Origin: Bacteroidota bacterium
GTDB taxonomy: Bacteria; Bacteroidota; Bacteroidia; Bacteroidales; JAGNHN01
Assembly (NCBI GenBank): GCA_022710185.1
Contig: JAKLHK010000011.1
Location: 25,244-89,243 of the forward strand
Length of the DNA: 64,000 nt
Direction: 5' to 3'
Position numbers and translations under genes: made by a program. This document shows, one piece after another, positions 54,646 through 63,437 of the stretch (position 1 is its first letter; each line of letters starts with the position of its first letter). The notes below the pieces were generated by a model. That model did not search any database. It was given only the letters and a program-made list of their open reading frames with translations, and was not told the origin of the DNA.

Positions 54646-56706
54646 TTAGGGCGTGCCCAGGGGAAACTGCCGGGCATCCACCTCGCGGTAGTTGTCGAGC
54701 CGGTAGATATTGAGCCAGGAATTCATATACCCGTTCCCCGATCCCCCGCGGAAACGGTAATGCGTCTGCAGCCCTTCGAAGGGATATTCCCTCAGGCACT
54801 GGCTGAAGTCTTCCCCGTAACGCATCATCGCGGAGAAAAAGAAACGCGCCAGGTCGTACCCCTGAAAGGCATAGGCATCGGGTTCCGCCTGGTAGGCTTT
54901 GCGGAAGCGCTCCACGAAGCGCACGGAGGCAGGGTCGGAATAGTCGACCCATGAATTGGCATAGAGGTGGAGGTTGAGCCCGATCAGGTAATCGGGATCC
55001 AGGGCGCTGAAGCCTTCCCAGGAAGGTAGCCCTATAACAATAAACTGATACTGGCCGCGCAGGGCATGCAGCTTGCGCAGCAGATTGGAGACGTAGACCT
55101 GGTCGGAGCTTAAGGTTACAAAGACATTGGGACGAACAGAGGAAAGCTTTCCGGACCATCCGGCAGGGTTGACCCCCGCGCCGCTGAGGTCGGTCCAGGC
55201 AGTGCTGTCCAGTCCATGCGCCTGCAGCGACTGCCGGATGCCCCGGTTGAACGCCCGGCGGAGGTGCTTCTCGCGGTCGGTCTCCTTACCGGCAAGGAAT
55301 ACCGGCGCCCCGGGGTAGGTGTCAAGCAGGAAATCTGCCAGCCCCCCCATGCGATCGTCTTCGGAAGGATAGGCCTTGAAGACATGGGGCCGTCCCAGCA
55401 CCACCTCATCGCGGTTGGTGAAGGGATTGACGAGGGGGATACCGTAATGGGCCGCAAAGCGGCTGACTACCTGAAAGCTTCCCGAATACAGCGGACCGAT
55501 GATCAGGTCCATGTTCTCCAGCCCTTCCCTGCGGAGGCTCTGTTCGAGACCCAGGGTATCCTCGGTCACATCCATTACCTTGAGGTCCATGCGCAAGCCT
55601 TCCTTCTCCAGGGTATCCAGGGCCATCAGCAGCCCTTCGTAGAACTGGATGAAGCGGAAGGAAGGGTATTCGGAAGGGTTCACCGCATGGACGGGATCGG
55701 TGGAGATGGTATCCCCGGCGGCTGCATAGAAGGGCAGCAGCAAGGCTACACGGTATGTCGGAAGGAGGTTGTGGGCGTCGGGGGTGCAGGGGGCCTTGCC
55801 TGATGGGACTGGCTGGGGCTGGAAGGCCTCTGCCATGGTTCTGGGGGACTCCTGCATAGATAGTTCGGCTGGGGCCGCATCCTTTGCAGAAGGAATGACG
55901 AGCTCGCTGCCCCGGGCCGGACCACTCAGTCCCTGCTCCAGGCCGGGATTGGCGGCCAGGAGGGTTTCCACGCTGATGCCGTATTGTGCGGCAATGGAGG
56001 CCAGGTCTTCGCCCTTGCGCACCTTATGCTTCACAGGGCCCTGCGGTGGCATAGCGGTTTGCGCAGGAAGCACGGGCACCCGGATCTGCATGCCTTCCTC
56101 CAGTCCCTGGCTGAGGGAGGGATTGAGAAGGTAGAGGTCGTCGACGGTCACCCCCAGGCGTTCCGCGATACCATACACCGTTTCTGCCTTGCGCACGGTG
56201 TACAGGGAATACTGACGCGGTCCTTCGGCCGAGATGGAAGGGCTTGCCTCGGCGGCGGCGCCCGGCACCAGGAGACGGTCTCCGGGATGCAGTCCCTGCG
56301 ACAGGCCAGGGTTCAGGCCCTGGAGCACCTCGGCGCTGGTATTGTAAATGCGGGCAATGCCGTAAAGGGTTTCACCCTGACGAACCAGGTGGTAGATCCT
56401 GCCCTCTGCAGCCGCAGCGGATGCCTCGGCGGGCGCAGCCTGTGCCCTACCTGCCGGGATGAGCAGTACCTGGCCCAGCTTCAGTCCGGCATCGCTGCCT
56501 GGGTTGGCTTCCACGATGGCTTCCATGGAAGCCCCATAGGCCCTGGAGATGCTGTAGAGCGTCTGGCCTTTCTCCACCTTATGCTGAAAATAACTGATGC
56601 CCTGCAGCGTCAGCAATTCCTTGGAGCGCACCACTTCCACGGGTTGGGCCCTCAGGGCCAGGCTGGGGAGGATGAACAGGAAAAGAAGGATGCAATGCTT
56701 GAACAT
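54646..56706 (-). CDS. LysM-domain protein fused to a type 1 periplasmic-binding-like domain
   Basis: A 686-aa secreted protein. Signal peptide (MFKHCILLFLFILPSLALRAQ), then four LysM domains, each with its GxTLYSIS/LNPGL core: KVEKGQTLYSISRAYG, VRQGETLYGIARIY, VRKAETVYGIAERLG, VRKGEDLASIAAQYG. From about residue 315 follows a periplasmic-binding-protein type 1 domain (YRVALLLPFYAAAGDT, DLIIGPLYSGSFQVVSRFAAHYGIPLVNP) like the amino-acid/LIV-type receptors and LpoA-like proteins. LysM binds peptidoglycan glycan, so this is probably a cell-wall-linked sensor or activator. It begins 29 bases after the guaA stop and probably shares its promoter. Start ATG 56706 gives the signal peptide; an ATG at 56724 adds six residues. 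Confidence 0.85.
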   Translation of the reverse strand: MFKHCILLFLFILPSLALRAQPVEVVRSKELLTLQGISYFQHKVEKGQTLYSISRAYGASMEAIVEANPGSDAGLKLGQVLLIPAGRAQAAPAEASAAAAEGRIYHLVRQGETLYGIARIYNTSAEVLQGLNPGLSQGLHPGDRLLVPGAAAEASPSISAEGPRQYSLYTVRKAETVYGIAERLGVTVDDLYLLNPSLSQGLEEGMQIRVPVLPAQTAMPPQGPVKHKVRKGEDLASIAAQYGISVETLLAANPGLEQGLSGPARGSELVIPSAKDAAPAELSMQESPRTMAEAFQPQPVPSGKAPCTPDAHNLLPTYRVALLLPFYAAAGDTISTDPVHAVNPSEYPSFRFIQFYEGLLMALDTLEKEGLRMDLKVMDVTEDTLGLEQSLRREGLENMDLIIGPLYSGSFQVVSRFAAHYGIPLVNPFTNRDEVVLGRPHVFKAYPSEDDRMGGLADFLLDTYPGAPVFLAGKETDREKHLRRAFNRGIRQSLQAHGLDSTAWTDLSGAGVNPAGWSGKLSSVRPNVFVTLSSDQVYVSNLLRKLHALRGQYQFIVIGLPSWEGFSALDPDYLIGLNLHLYANSWVDYSDPASVRFVERFRKAYQAEPDAYAFQGYDLARFFFSAMMRYGEDFSQCLREYPFEGLQTHYRFRGGSGNGYMNSWLNIYRLDNYREVDARQFPLGTP

Positions 56707-56735
56707 ACCTGCGAATATTTCCAAAGATCAGGGAT

Positions 56736-58265
56736 CTACTCCCACTCTATCGTGGCCGGGGGCTTGGAACTGATGTCGTAAACCACACGGTTCACACCCC
56801 TGACCTTATTGATGATATCGTTGCTTACACGGGCGAGGAACTCATGCGGAAGGTGGGCCCAGTCGGCTGTCATTCCATCGGTGGAGGTCACTGCCCGCAA
56901 GGCCACCACGTCCTCGTAGGTGCGTTCATCGCCCATGACCCCGACGGCCTGTACCGGCAGCAGGATGGTGGCGGCCTGCCACACCTGTCCGTACAGTCCT
57001 TCGCTGCGCAGGGCACCGATGAATATGGCATCAGCCTCCTGCAACACGCTGACACGTTCGGGCGTGACCTCACCCAGCACGCGTATCCCCAGGCCGGGGC
57101 CCGGGAAGGGATGACGTCCCAGGAGACTGGCCTTCATACCCAGAGACAGGCCTACCCGCCTCACCTCGTCCTTGAAGAGGCTCTTCAGGGGCTCTACCAC
57201 CTTCAGTTTCATAAAATCCGGGAGACCGCCCACGTTATGATGGGATTTTATGGTGGCCGATGGACCTTTTACGGATACGGACTCGATCACGTCCGGATAA
57301 ATCGTGCCTTGCCCCAACCATTTCACATCCTGTATGCGGTGCGCCTCCTCATCGAACACCTCGATGAATACCCTGCCAATGATCTTGCGCTTGGCTTCAG
57401 GTTCACTTACGCCACGCAAGGCATCAAGAAAACGATCGGATGCATCGACACCGGTAACGTTCAATCCCATATCCTGGTATGAATGCAGGACCTCCTCGAA
57501 TTCCCCCTTGCGGAGCAGGCCGTTGTTGACAAAGATGCAATGCAGGCGTTCCCCTATGGCCTTATGCAGGAGAATGGCCGCAACAGAGGAGTCCACACCC
57601 CCGCTCAGGCCCAGCACGACCTGGTCGCCAGCCAACTGCTCCCTCAGCTCATGTACGGTAGTGTCCACGAAGGATGCGGGCGTCCATGACTGGCTGCAGC
57701 CGCAGATATCCACCACAAAGTTCTTTAGTAGTATCGCTCCTTCGGTGGTATGGTAAACTTCGGGATGGAACTGCAGTCCATAAACATGGCGCTCCCCTAC
57801 CCTGAACCCCGCGATCTCCACGTCGCCTGAGGATGCGATGATGCGGAAGCCCGGAGGGATCCGCAGGATGGTATCGGCATGCGACATCCATACCTGGGTA
57901 TCGGGCGACAGTCCCTTGAGCAGGGGGGTGCCCTGGTCGACGCGGGACAACCTGGCCCTGCCGTACTCGCGCACATGGGCCGGGGCCACCTCTCCCCCAT
58001 GATCCTGGGCCAGCAACTGGGCGCCATAGCATACCCCGAGCAGCGGCATTTCCAGGCTCATCGCATCGATCTCCGGGCGTGGAGAACCGGGATCACGCAC
58101 CGAAGCCGGGCTTCCCGAGTAGATGATGCCCCTGATGTGTGGCCCCAACGAAGGGATATGGTTGTAAGGATGGATCTCACAATACACGTTCAGTTCCCTT
58201 ACCCTCCTGGCAATCAGCTGGGTATACTGGGAACCGAAATCAAGGATCAGGATGGTCTCGGTCAT
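56736..58265 (-). CDS. guaA: GMP synthase (glutamine-hydrolysing)
   Basis: A 509-aa enzyme: N-terminal class I amidotransferase with the nucleophile Cys in [13 protein letters not shown] and QFHPEVYHT; then the ATP pyrophosphatase domain with [15 protein letters not shown]; and a C-terminal dimerisation domain ending in KPPATIEWE. It converts XMP to GMP. The N-terminus [22 protein letters not shown] matches homologues exactly at the start, so ATG 58265 is certain, and the -7 element lies only five bases in front of it: the mRNA should be leaderless. The LysM gene follows after 29 bases. Confidence 0.97.
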   Translation of the reverse strand: MTETILILDFGSQYTQLIARRVRELNVYCEIHPYNHIPSLGPHIRGIIYSGSPASVRDPGSPRPEIDAMSLEMPLLGVCYGAQLLAQDHGGEVAPAHVREYGRARLSRVDQGTPLLKGLSPDTQVWMSHADTILRIPPGFRIIASSGDVEIAGFRVGERHVYGLQFHPEVYHTTEGAILLKNFVVDICGCSQSWTPASFVDTTVHELREQLAGDQVVLGLSGGVDSSVAAILLHKAIGERLHCIFVNNGLLRKGEFEEVLHSYQDMGLNVTGVDASDRFLDALRGVSEPEAKRKIIGRVFIEVFDEEAHRIQDVKWLGQGTIYPDVIESVSVKGPSATIKSHHNVGGLPDFMKLKVVEPLKSLFKDEVRRVGLSLGMKASLLGRHPFPGPGLGIRVLGEVTPERVSVLQEADAIFIGALRSEGLYGQVWQAATILLPVQAVGVMGDERTYEDVVALRAVTSTDGMTADWAHLPHEFLARVSNDIINKVRGVNRVVYDISSKPPATIEWE

Positions 58266-58270
58266 GCCTT

Positions 58271-58278
58271 CAAAGATA
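58271..58278 (-). promoter_or_regulatory. -7 element of guaA, leaderless
   Basis: TATCTTTG on the minus strand, five bases before the ATG at 58265. Confidence 0.7.
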
Positions 58279-58380
58279 CGGAATCCTCGTTCTCTATCGT
58301 GCAGCGCTGTGGCAATCCCCTTTCCCTTGCGCAGGCTGTATCTTTACTGACCTTGGTTCAGGAAGTAGGCAAGTCTCCCC

Positions 58381-58388
58381 TACCTTTG
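58381..58388 (+). promoter_or_regulatory. -7 element of the type B T9SS gene
   Basis: TACCTTTG, 13 bases before ATG 58402. Confidence 0.65.
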
Positions 58389-58401
58389 TTCCTATTGCGG
58401 T

Positions 58402-59790
58402 ATGAGGAAGCTGTTCACTTTCGGACTGGTTTTTCTCACCTGGTTCGGCGCGGGTGGACAGAACCTTGTGCCCAATCCCAGCTTCGAGCAATTTACCATG
58501 TGCCCCCTCACCTATGGGGAGTTGGACAAGGCCATTCCCTGGAACCGCCCCAGTGCCGGCAGCACCGACTACTTCCATTCCTGTTCGGGACCGGGGTCCC
58601 CCGTCAATGTACCGGACCACTATGCCGGAGGTCACCAGTATGCCCGCACAGGGGAGGGATACGTCGGACTTACCACTTACAAATCCACCTATGTGGATTA
58701 CCGGGAATACCTGCAGGCACCGCTGAACCAGTCCCTGCAGGCGTCGGCCTGCTACCTGGCCGAATTCTGGACCAATAAAAAGAATACGGCCCGCTACAGC
58801 AGTGACAATCTGGGGATCCATTTCCACAAAGGACCCAAGACCAGCCTGAACAGCACCTACCTCGACCTTCCGGTGCATGTAAGCAGTCCGATGGGATATT
58901 GCCTTGAAGACACCCTGGACTGGACGCTTATCAGTGGCTATTACGTTGCCCAGGGAGGGGAAGACCATATCCTTATCGGAAATTTCAAAGGCGACTTCCA
59001 GACCACCACGAATGTGCACATGCCGGCTTCGAACGAGCTTTACGCGTTCTACTACATTGAGGATGTCAGCCTCACCCCGGTAGATGACAGCATAGATCTG
59101 GGTCCGGACACACTCCTATGCGCCGGTCAGACCCTTAGTCTCGACATCCGCCTGCCCGGGGCTACCTATGCCTGGAGCGACGGGAACACGCAGGGCCTTC
59201 GCGTCATCAGCTCGCCCGGCAGGTATAGCGTGGAGGTCTTCATTGGTCAGTGCCAACCCCTGCGGGACTCCATCCTGGTGTCGTATATCCCTGCTCCGGA
59301 GGTCGACCTGGGGCAGGACACCAGCCTGTGCATCGGACGTCAGCATACCCTCGATGCGGGAGTCCCTTTCGGAAGCTACCTCTGGCAGGACGGCAGCACA
59401 GAGCCCACCTGCCTGGTCAGCAGTGCAGGGGCCTACAGCGTCAGGGCGGAGAACCAGTGCGGGGTGGACCAGGACACCCTGATGGTCGACTTCATGGTAT
59501 GCGAAGGTTTGCTCTTCGCACCCAACGCCTTCAGTCCGAACGGGGACGGTATCAACGACCGCTTCATGCTCAGGGGAGCCGGGATAGAAAAGATGGAATT
59601 GCTCATCTACGACCGCTTGGGCGGCATGGTGTTCCGTTCAACGGATATCGACGCTTCCTGGGACGGCACTGCCTCCGGCCGCCAGCTGCCGGCCGGTATG
59701 TATGCATGGATGGCCACCTTCACCGGAGGCGGAACCACCCTTCTGGAAAAGGAAGGCCGGAAGCAGGGGATGGTGGTGCTCCTGAGGTAG
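58402..59790 (+). CDS. T9SS type B (gliding-motility-associated C-terminal) secreted protein
   Basis: A 462-aa protein. Signal peptide (MRKLFTFGLVFLTWFGAGGQ), then a jelly-roll-like opening NLVPNPSFEQF, an extended domain (residues about 40-225), two short PKD/Ig-like repeats each beginning D-LG-DT-LC-G (SIDLGPDTLLCAGQTLSL, EVDLGQDTSLCIGRQHTL), and a C-terminal gliding-motility-associated sorting domain (FAPNAFSPNGDGINDRF ... DRLGGMVFRS ... LPAGMYAWMATF). Type B cargo is exported by T9SS to the outer surface. GC-rich like the core, unlike the island proteins. Convergent with no neighbour; divergent from guaA. Confidence 0.88.
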   Translation: MRKLFTFGLVFLTWFGAGGQNLVPNPSFEQFTMCPLTYGELDKAIPWNRPSAGSTDYFHSCSGPGSPVNVPDHYAGGHQYARTGEGYVGLTTYKSTYVDYREYLQAPLNQSLQASACYLAEFWTNKKNTARYSSDNLGIHFHKGPKTSLNSTYLDLPVHVSSPMGYCLEDTLDWTLISGYYVAQGGEDHILIGNFKGDFQTTTNVHMPASNELYAFYYIEDVSLTPVDDSIDLGPDTLLCAGQTLSLDIRLPGATYAWSDGNTQGLRVISSPGRYSVEVFIGQCQPLRDSILVSYIPAPEVDLGQDTSLCIGRQHTLDAGVPFGSYLWQDGSTEPTCLVSSAGAYSVRAENQCGVDQDTLMVDFMVCEGLLFAPNAFSPNGDGINDRFMLRGAGIEKMELLIYDRLGGMVFRSTDIDASWDGTASGRQLPAGMYAWMATFTGGGTTLLEKEGRKQGMVVLLR

Positions 59791-59803
59791 CCGCATTCCG
59801 TGC

Positions 59804-59811
59804 TATCTTTG
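59804..59811 (+). promoter_or_regulatory. -7 element of the DMT transporter gene
   Basis: TATCTTTG, 16 bases before ATG 59828. Confidence 0.65.
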
Positions 59812-59827
59812 CTTCTCAAACCTAAGG

Positions 59828-60784
59828 ATGAAAGATCAGTACAAGGCAGTTTCCCTGGCCCTGTTGGCTGTGCTGTTCTGGTCGACGGCAGGCTCCGCAT
59901 TCAAGCTGACCCTGTCCCTCACCACACCGGTCGCCATGCTGCTGATCTCGGGCATGGTAGCGCTCATCGTGCTCGGTGCGATGGCCATAAAGGCCTATTC
60001 ATGGCGTACAGTTTTCCGGCTGAGCCACCGGCAATGGCTGATGTCGGCGCTCATGGGTGCGCTGAACCCTTTCCTGTATTATGCCATCCTCTTCGTCGCC
60101 TATGACCGGCTGCTGGCCCAGGAAGCCCTGGTGCTCAACTACCTGTGGCCGGTCATCCTGGTTGCCCTCTCGGTTCCCCTGCTTGGCCAGTCCCTGCGAT
60201 GGAACCAGGCCCTGGGCATCTTTGTCAGCTTCCTGGGTACCCTGGTCATCGCGACCCAGGGGAATCCCCAGAGTTTCCGGTTCACCGATGCCCCCGGTGT
60301 GGCCCTGGCGGCAGGCAGCGCCCTGATCTGGGCCCTGTACTGGATACTCAATATGAAGGACGGGCGGGACAGCCTGCCCAAGCTTTTCCTGAACTTCTGC
60401 TTCGGCACTGCTTATATCCTGATCTATTTCCTGATCAGCGGCACCCCATGGCCCGAGGACCCCCTGGCCTGGGCAGGTTCTGCCTATATCGGGCTGTTCG
60501 AAATGGGATTCACCTTTGCCCTTTGGATGGGTGCCCTGAAGCTCGCCCACAATACCGCCAGCGTAAGCAACCTCATCTTCCTCTCACCCTTGATTTCCTT
60601 GTTCTGGGTGCATCTCACCGTGGGAGAGCAAATCCTGGGCAGCACCTGGTGGGGACTGGTCCTGATCCTTGGTGGTATCGGATTGCAGCAGAAGCTGCGC
60701 AGGAAAGCAAGCGTGTACCAGGGAACAACCGGAAATTCACCAGGGATAGCGCAGAGCGGGGATGCGACCGATCGAAGCACCTGA
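59828..60784 (+). CDS. DMT-superfamily EamA-type transporter
   Basis: A 318-aa inner-membrane protein with ten predicted helices in two EamA halves (first: LALLAVLFWSTAGSAFKLTL; second begins about residue 155 with GVALAAGSALIWALYWILN). It exports or imports small metabolites; substrate unknown. The residues between helices 4 and 5 contain LNYLWPVILVAL, typical of EamA. It is followed by an inositol-monophosphatase-like gene after 20 bases. Confidence 0.85.
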   Translation: MKDQYKAVSLALLAVLFWSTAGSAFKLTLSLTTPVAMLLISGMVALIVLGAMAIKAYSWRTVFRLSHRQWLMSALMGALNPFLYYAILFVAYDRLLAQEALVLNYLWPVILVALSVPLLGQSLRWNQALGIFVSFLGTLVIATQGNPQSFRFTDAPGVALAAGSALIWALYWILNMKDGRDSLPKLFLNFCFGTAYILIYFLISGTPWPEDPLAWAGSAYIGLFEMGFTFALWMGALKLAHNTASVSNLIFLSPLISLFWVHLTVGEQILGSTWWGLVLILGGIGLQQKLRRKASVYQGTTGNSPGIAQSGDATDRST

Positions 60785-60804
60785 ACAACACCTATTCAGA
60801 ACAC

Positions 60805-61629
60805 ATGACCCCCAGGATGATTAATCTGCGCGACCAGGAAGTGTTATTAACCGGCATGGCGGAAGCCGCGCAGGAGGCTGGAATCTACCTGATCGGGGAA
60901 CAGCAGGGATTGGGGATGGAAGCGGTGGAGGTGAAGGGGCGCAACGACTTTGTGTCCTATGTGGATCGTGAGTCGGAGCGGCGCATTGTCCGCAGACTGA
61001 AGGCCCTGCTGCCCGGGGCCGGCTTTTGGGCGGAAGAGGAGGCCCGGATGGACGGAGATGGGGATGCCCGCTGGATCATCGATCCCTTGGATGGCACTAC
61101 CAACTACATCCATGGCTTGCCCCTGTATGCGGTGAGCATTGCGCTGGAGAACCGGGGCCAGGTGGTGGCCGGGCTTGTCTACGAGCCGGTGCATGCGGAG
61201 ATGTTTACCGCAGCCCTGGACATCCCGTCCTGCCTGAACGGTGTGCCGATACGCGTGAGCGGGCATGCCCGAATGGAAGAGGGCCTGCTGGCAACAGGCT
61301 TTCCCTATCACGACTTCAGTAAGCTGGAGGCCTACCTTGGGTTGCTCGACTTTGCCCTCAGGAACAGCCGGGGGGTGAGGCGCTGGGGTTCCGCGGCAGT
61401 GGACCTGTCCTATGTGGCCTGCGGCCGTTTTGACGGCTTCTTCGAATATGGGCTGAAACCCTGGGACGTGGCCGCAGGGGCTTTGATCGTGGGACAGGCT
61501 GGGGGATGGGTATGTGATTTCAAAGGCAAAGCGGACTATCTTTACGGCCAGGAAATCATCGCTTCCAACCCTGTCCTCGGACAGGTCCTGCAGCACAAGG
61601 CTGCCGAGTTTTTCACTACAGCAGACTGA
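60805..61629 (+). CDS. Inositol monophosphatase-family phosphatase
   Basis: A 274-aa Mg-dependent phosphatase. Motifs: Glu in GFWAEEEA, WIIDPLDGTTNYIHG (metal-binding Asp residues) and KPWDVAAGALIVGQAGG. Members hydrolyse inositol-1-phosphate, 3'-phosphoadenosine 5'-phosphate or related compounds; which one is not clear. Start ATG 60805; ATG 60817 is also possible. The long open frame upstream of it overlaps the DMT gene in another frame and is not coding. Follows the DMT gene by 20 bases, so probably co-transcribed. Confidence 0.9.
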   Translation: MTPRMINLRDQEVLLTGMAEAAQEAGIYLIGEQQGLGMEAVEVKGRNDFVSYVDRESERRIVRRLKALLPGAGFWAEEEARMDGDGDARWIIDPLDGTTNYIHGLPLYAVSIALENRGQVVAGLVYEPVHAEMFTAALDIPSCLNGVPIRVSGHARMEEGLLATGFPYHDFSKLEAYLGLLDFALRNSRGVRRWGSAAVDLSYVACGRFDGFFEYGLKPWDVAAGALIVGQAGGWVCDFKGKADYLYGQEIIASNPVLGQVLQHKAAEFFTTAD

Positions 61630-61665
61630 GATCCATCGGATCGTAGTACCGCAAGAGCACGCGAT

Positions 61666-62046
61666 ATGTCGAATAAGGAATTCAATGAACCGATCCGCGA
61701 AGCGGAGAACATCAAGGACAGCCCGACGCGAAGCCTCGTGAAGGCGCTGAGCTACCGGCTCATGGCCCTATCCGCCACCTTCCTGATCGGGCTGGTCATC
61801 TTCCGTCAGTTCACCGACAAGACCCTCAACGAGTCGATGGAAGGGGCCGGCATGATCGCCGTGATGGATTTCGTGTTGAAGCTCATCATTTATTACCTGC
61901 ACGAGCGGCTTTGGACCAACATCAGCTGGGGCAAGTACTGGCAGCGCGACTATTGGCAGGGCAAAGCCCGCAAGCGCACCTTCCGCCGGCTCCGCAAGAA
62001 GGTAGCCCGCCGGATGGAGATGGAAAAAATAAAACAACAGGCATGA
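61666..62046 (+). CDS. DUF2061 membrane protein
   Basis: A 126-aa protein with two hydrophobic segments (LMALSATFLIGLVIF and MIAVMDFVLKLIIYYLHERLW), the YYLHERLW motif of the DUF2061 family, and a strongly basic C-terminal tail (KARKRTFRRLRKKVARR). DUF2061 is often found near sulphate/PAPS assimilation or phosphatase genes; here it stands between an IMPase-like gene and an NfeD-type gene, which fits such a PAP-phosphatase link, but function is unknown. Its stop overlaps the next start (ATGA, 62043-62046). Confidence 0.8.
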   Translation: MSNKEFNEPIREAENIKDSPTRSLVKALSYRLMALSATFLIGLVIFRQFTDKTLNESMEGAGMIAVMDFVLKLIIYYLHERLWTNISWGKYWQRDYWQGKARKRTFRRLRKKVARRMEMEKIKQQA

Positions 62047-63416
62047 GACCCTTTACCCTGCTCCTCCCCCCCTTGCTGATCCTATCGGCCCTGTTCTCGC
62101 TCCCGCTGGTCCAGGCGCAGGAGCGCCAGGCTGTCAAAGAGAAGGTGGTATACGTGTTCCCAATCCGTGATGAGATTGCGCCCCCCGTGCAGCGAATGAC
62201 GGACAAAGCCCTGGAAGAGGCGCGGGAACTGGGGGCCGACCTCATCCTCATCCACATGAACACCTATGGCGGCATGCTGGAATCGGCCGATTCCATCCGC
62301 ACCGCGATCCTGAACTCCGGTATCCCCTTTTGGGTTTTTATCGACAACAATGCTGCCTCGGCCGGGGCATTGATCTCCATCGCCTGTGACAGCATATACA
62401 TGCGTAAGGGGGCCAGTATTGGCGCAGCCACCGTGGTGAACCAGACCGGGGAAGCCTTGCCTGACAAGTACCAGTCCTATATGCGGGCTATGATGCGGGC
62501 CACGGCCGAAGCCAAGGGACGCGACCCGGAAATCGCCCAGGCCATGGTGGACCCGAGAATCGTGATCCCCGGGATCGTCGACAGCGGCCGGGTGCTCACC
62601 TTCACCACCAGCGAAGCCATGGCCAACGGATACTGTGAAGGGGAAGCAGAAACGGTGGAGGAGGTCCTCGCACAGGCCGGGATCAGGGATTACCGCATCG
62701 TGCGACAGGAATTGAGCGGTATGGACAAGATCATCGGCTTCCTCATCAACCCTTTCATTTCAGGCATCCTGATCATGATCATTATCGGGGGCATATACTT
62801 CGAACTGCAGACACCCGGCATCGGCTTTCCTTCAGCCGCCGCCCTCCTGGCCGCCCTGATGTACTTTGCCCCGCTTTACCTGGAGGGACTGGCTGAACAC
62901 TGGGAGATCCTGCTGTTTATCGGAGGCCTTATCCTGCTGGCGGTGGAGATCTTCGCCCTGCCCGGTTTCGGGGTGGCCGGCATCGGGGGCATCATCCTCA
63001 TCGTCGGGGGCCTCACCCTGGCCATGATAGACAACATCGGTTTCGAACCGTCCACTTTCCCGTTGAAGGGAGTGGTAAGAGCCTTTTTCACTGTCATCAT
63101 CTCCTCCTTCCTTGCCATCGTGCTGAGCTTCTGGTTGGGACAGAAGATGCTCACCTCACCCCGGTTTTTTGGACACCTGGCCCTTGATACAACCCAACAA
63201 CGCAGCGAGGGCTACCTGGCTGTGGCAGAGGAATACCGCAGTCTGGTCGGGCGCAGCGGTACGGCGTACACCATACTCCGCCCGGCAGGCAAGGTAGAGG
63301 TTGATGGAGATATTCTGGATGCCACGGCAGAGACCGGCTACATCGACCAGGGGACCCCGGTAGAGGTGGTGGGCTACCTCAACGCCCAGCTCATCGTGCG
63401 CAAGCACAGGGGCTGA
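62043..63416 (+). CDS. NfeD-family membrane-bound serine protease (ClpP class)
   Basis: A 457-aa protein. Signal peptide (MRPFTLLLPPLLILSALFSLPLVQAQ); ClpP-like periplasmic protease domain with catalytic Ser106 in DNNAASAGALIS and Lys122 in YMRKGASIGAA; then four to five membrane helices from about residue 240; and a C-terminal NfeD OB-fold domain (GRSGTAYTILRPAGKVEVDGDILDATAETGYIDQGTPVEVVGY). Long-form NfeD proteases act together with stomatin-like proteins, which are not in the window. Start ATG 62043 overlaps the DUF2061 stop. Confidence 0.9.
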   Translation: MRPFTLLLPPLLILSALFSLPLVQAQERQAVKEKVVYVFPIRDEIAPPVQRMTDKALEEARELGADLILIHMNTYGGMLESADSIRTAILNSGIPFWVFIDNNAASAGALISIACDSIYMRKGASIGAATVVNQTGEALPDKYQSYMRAMMRATAEAKGRDPEIAQAMVDPRIVIPGIVDSGRVLTFTTSEAMANGYCEGEAETVEEVLAQAGIRDYRIVRQELSGMDKIIGFLINPFISGILIMIIIGGIYFELQTPGIGFPSAAALLAALMYFAPLYLEGLAEHWEILLFIGGLILLAVEIFALPGFGVAGIGGIILIVGGLTLAMIDNIGFEPSTFPLKGVVRAFFTVIISSFLAIVLSFWLGQKMLTSPRFFGHLALDTTQQRSEGYLAVAEEYRSLVGRSGTAYTILRPAGKVEVDGDILDATAETGYIDQGTPVEVVGYLNAQLIVRKHRG

Positions 63417-63437
63417 TTCCCTTTACCCTGGCAGTAA

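Noticed and set aside
60145..60804. N-terminal extension of the inositol-monophosphatase-like frame
   Set aside because: It overlaps the DMT transporter in another frame and its translation is Pro/Arg-rich shadow; the family domain starts after ATG 60805.
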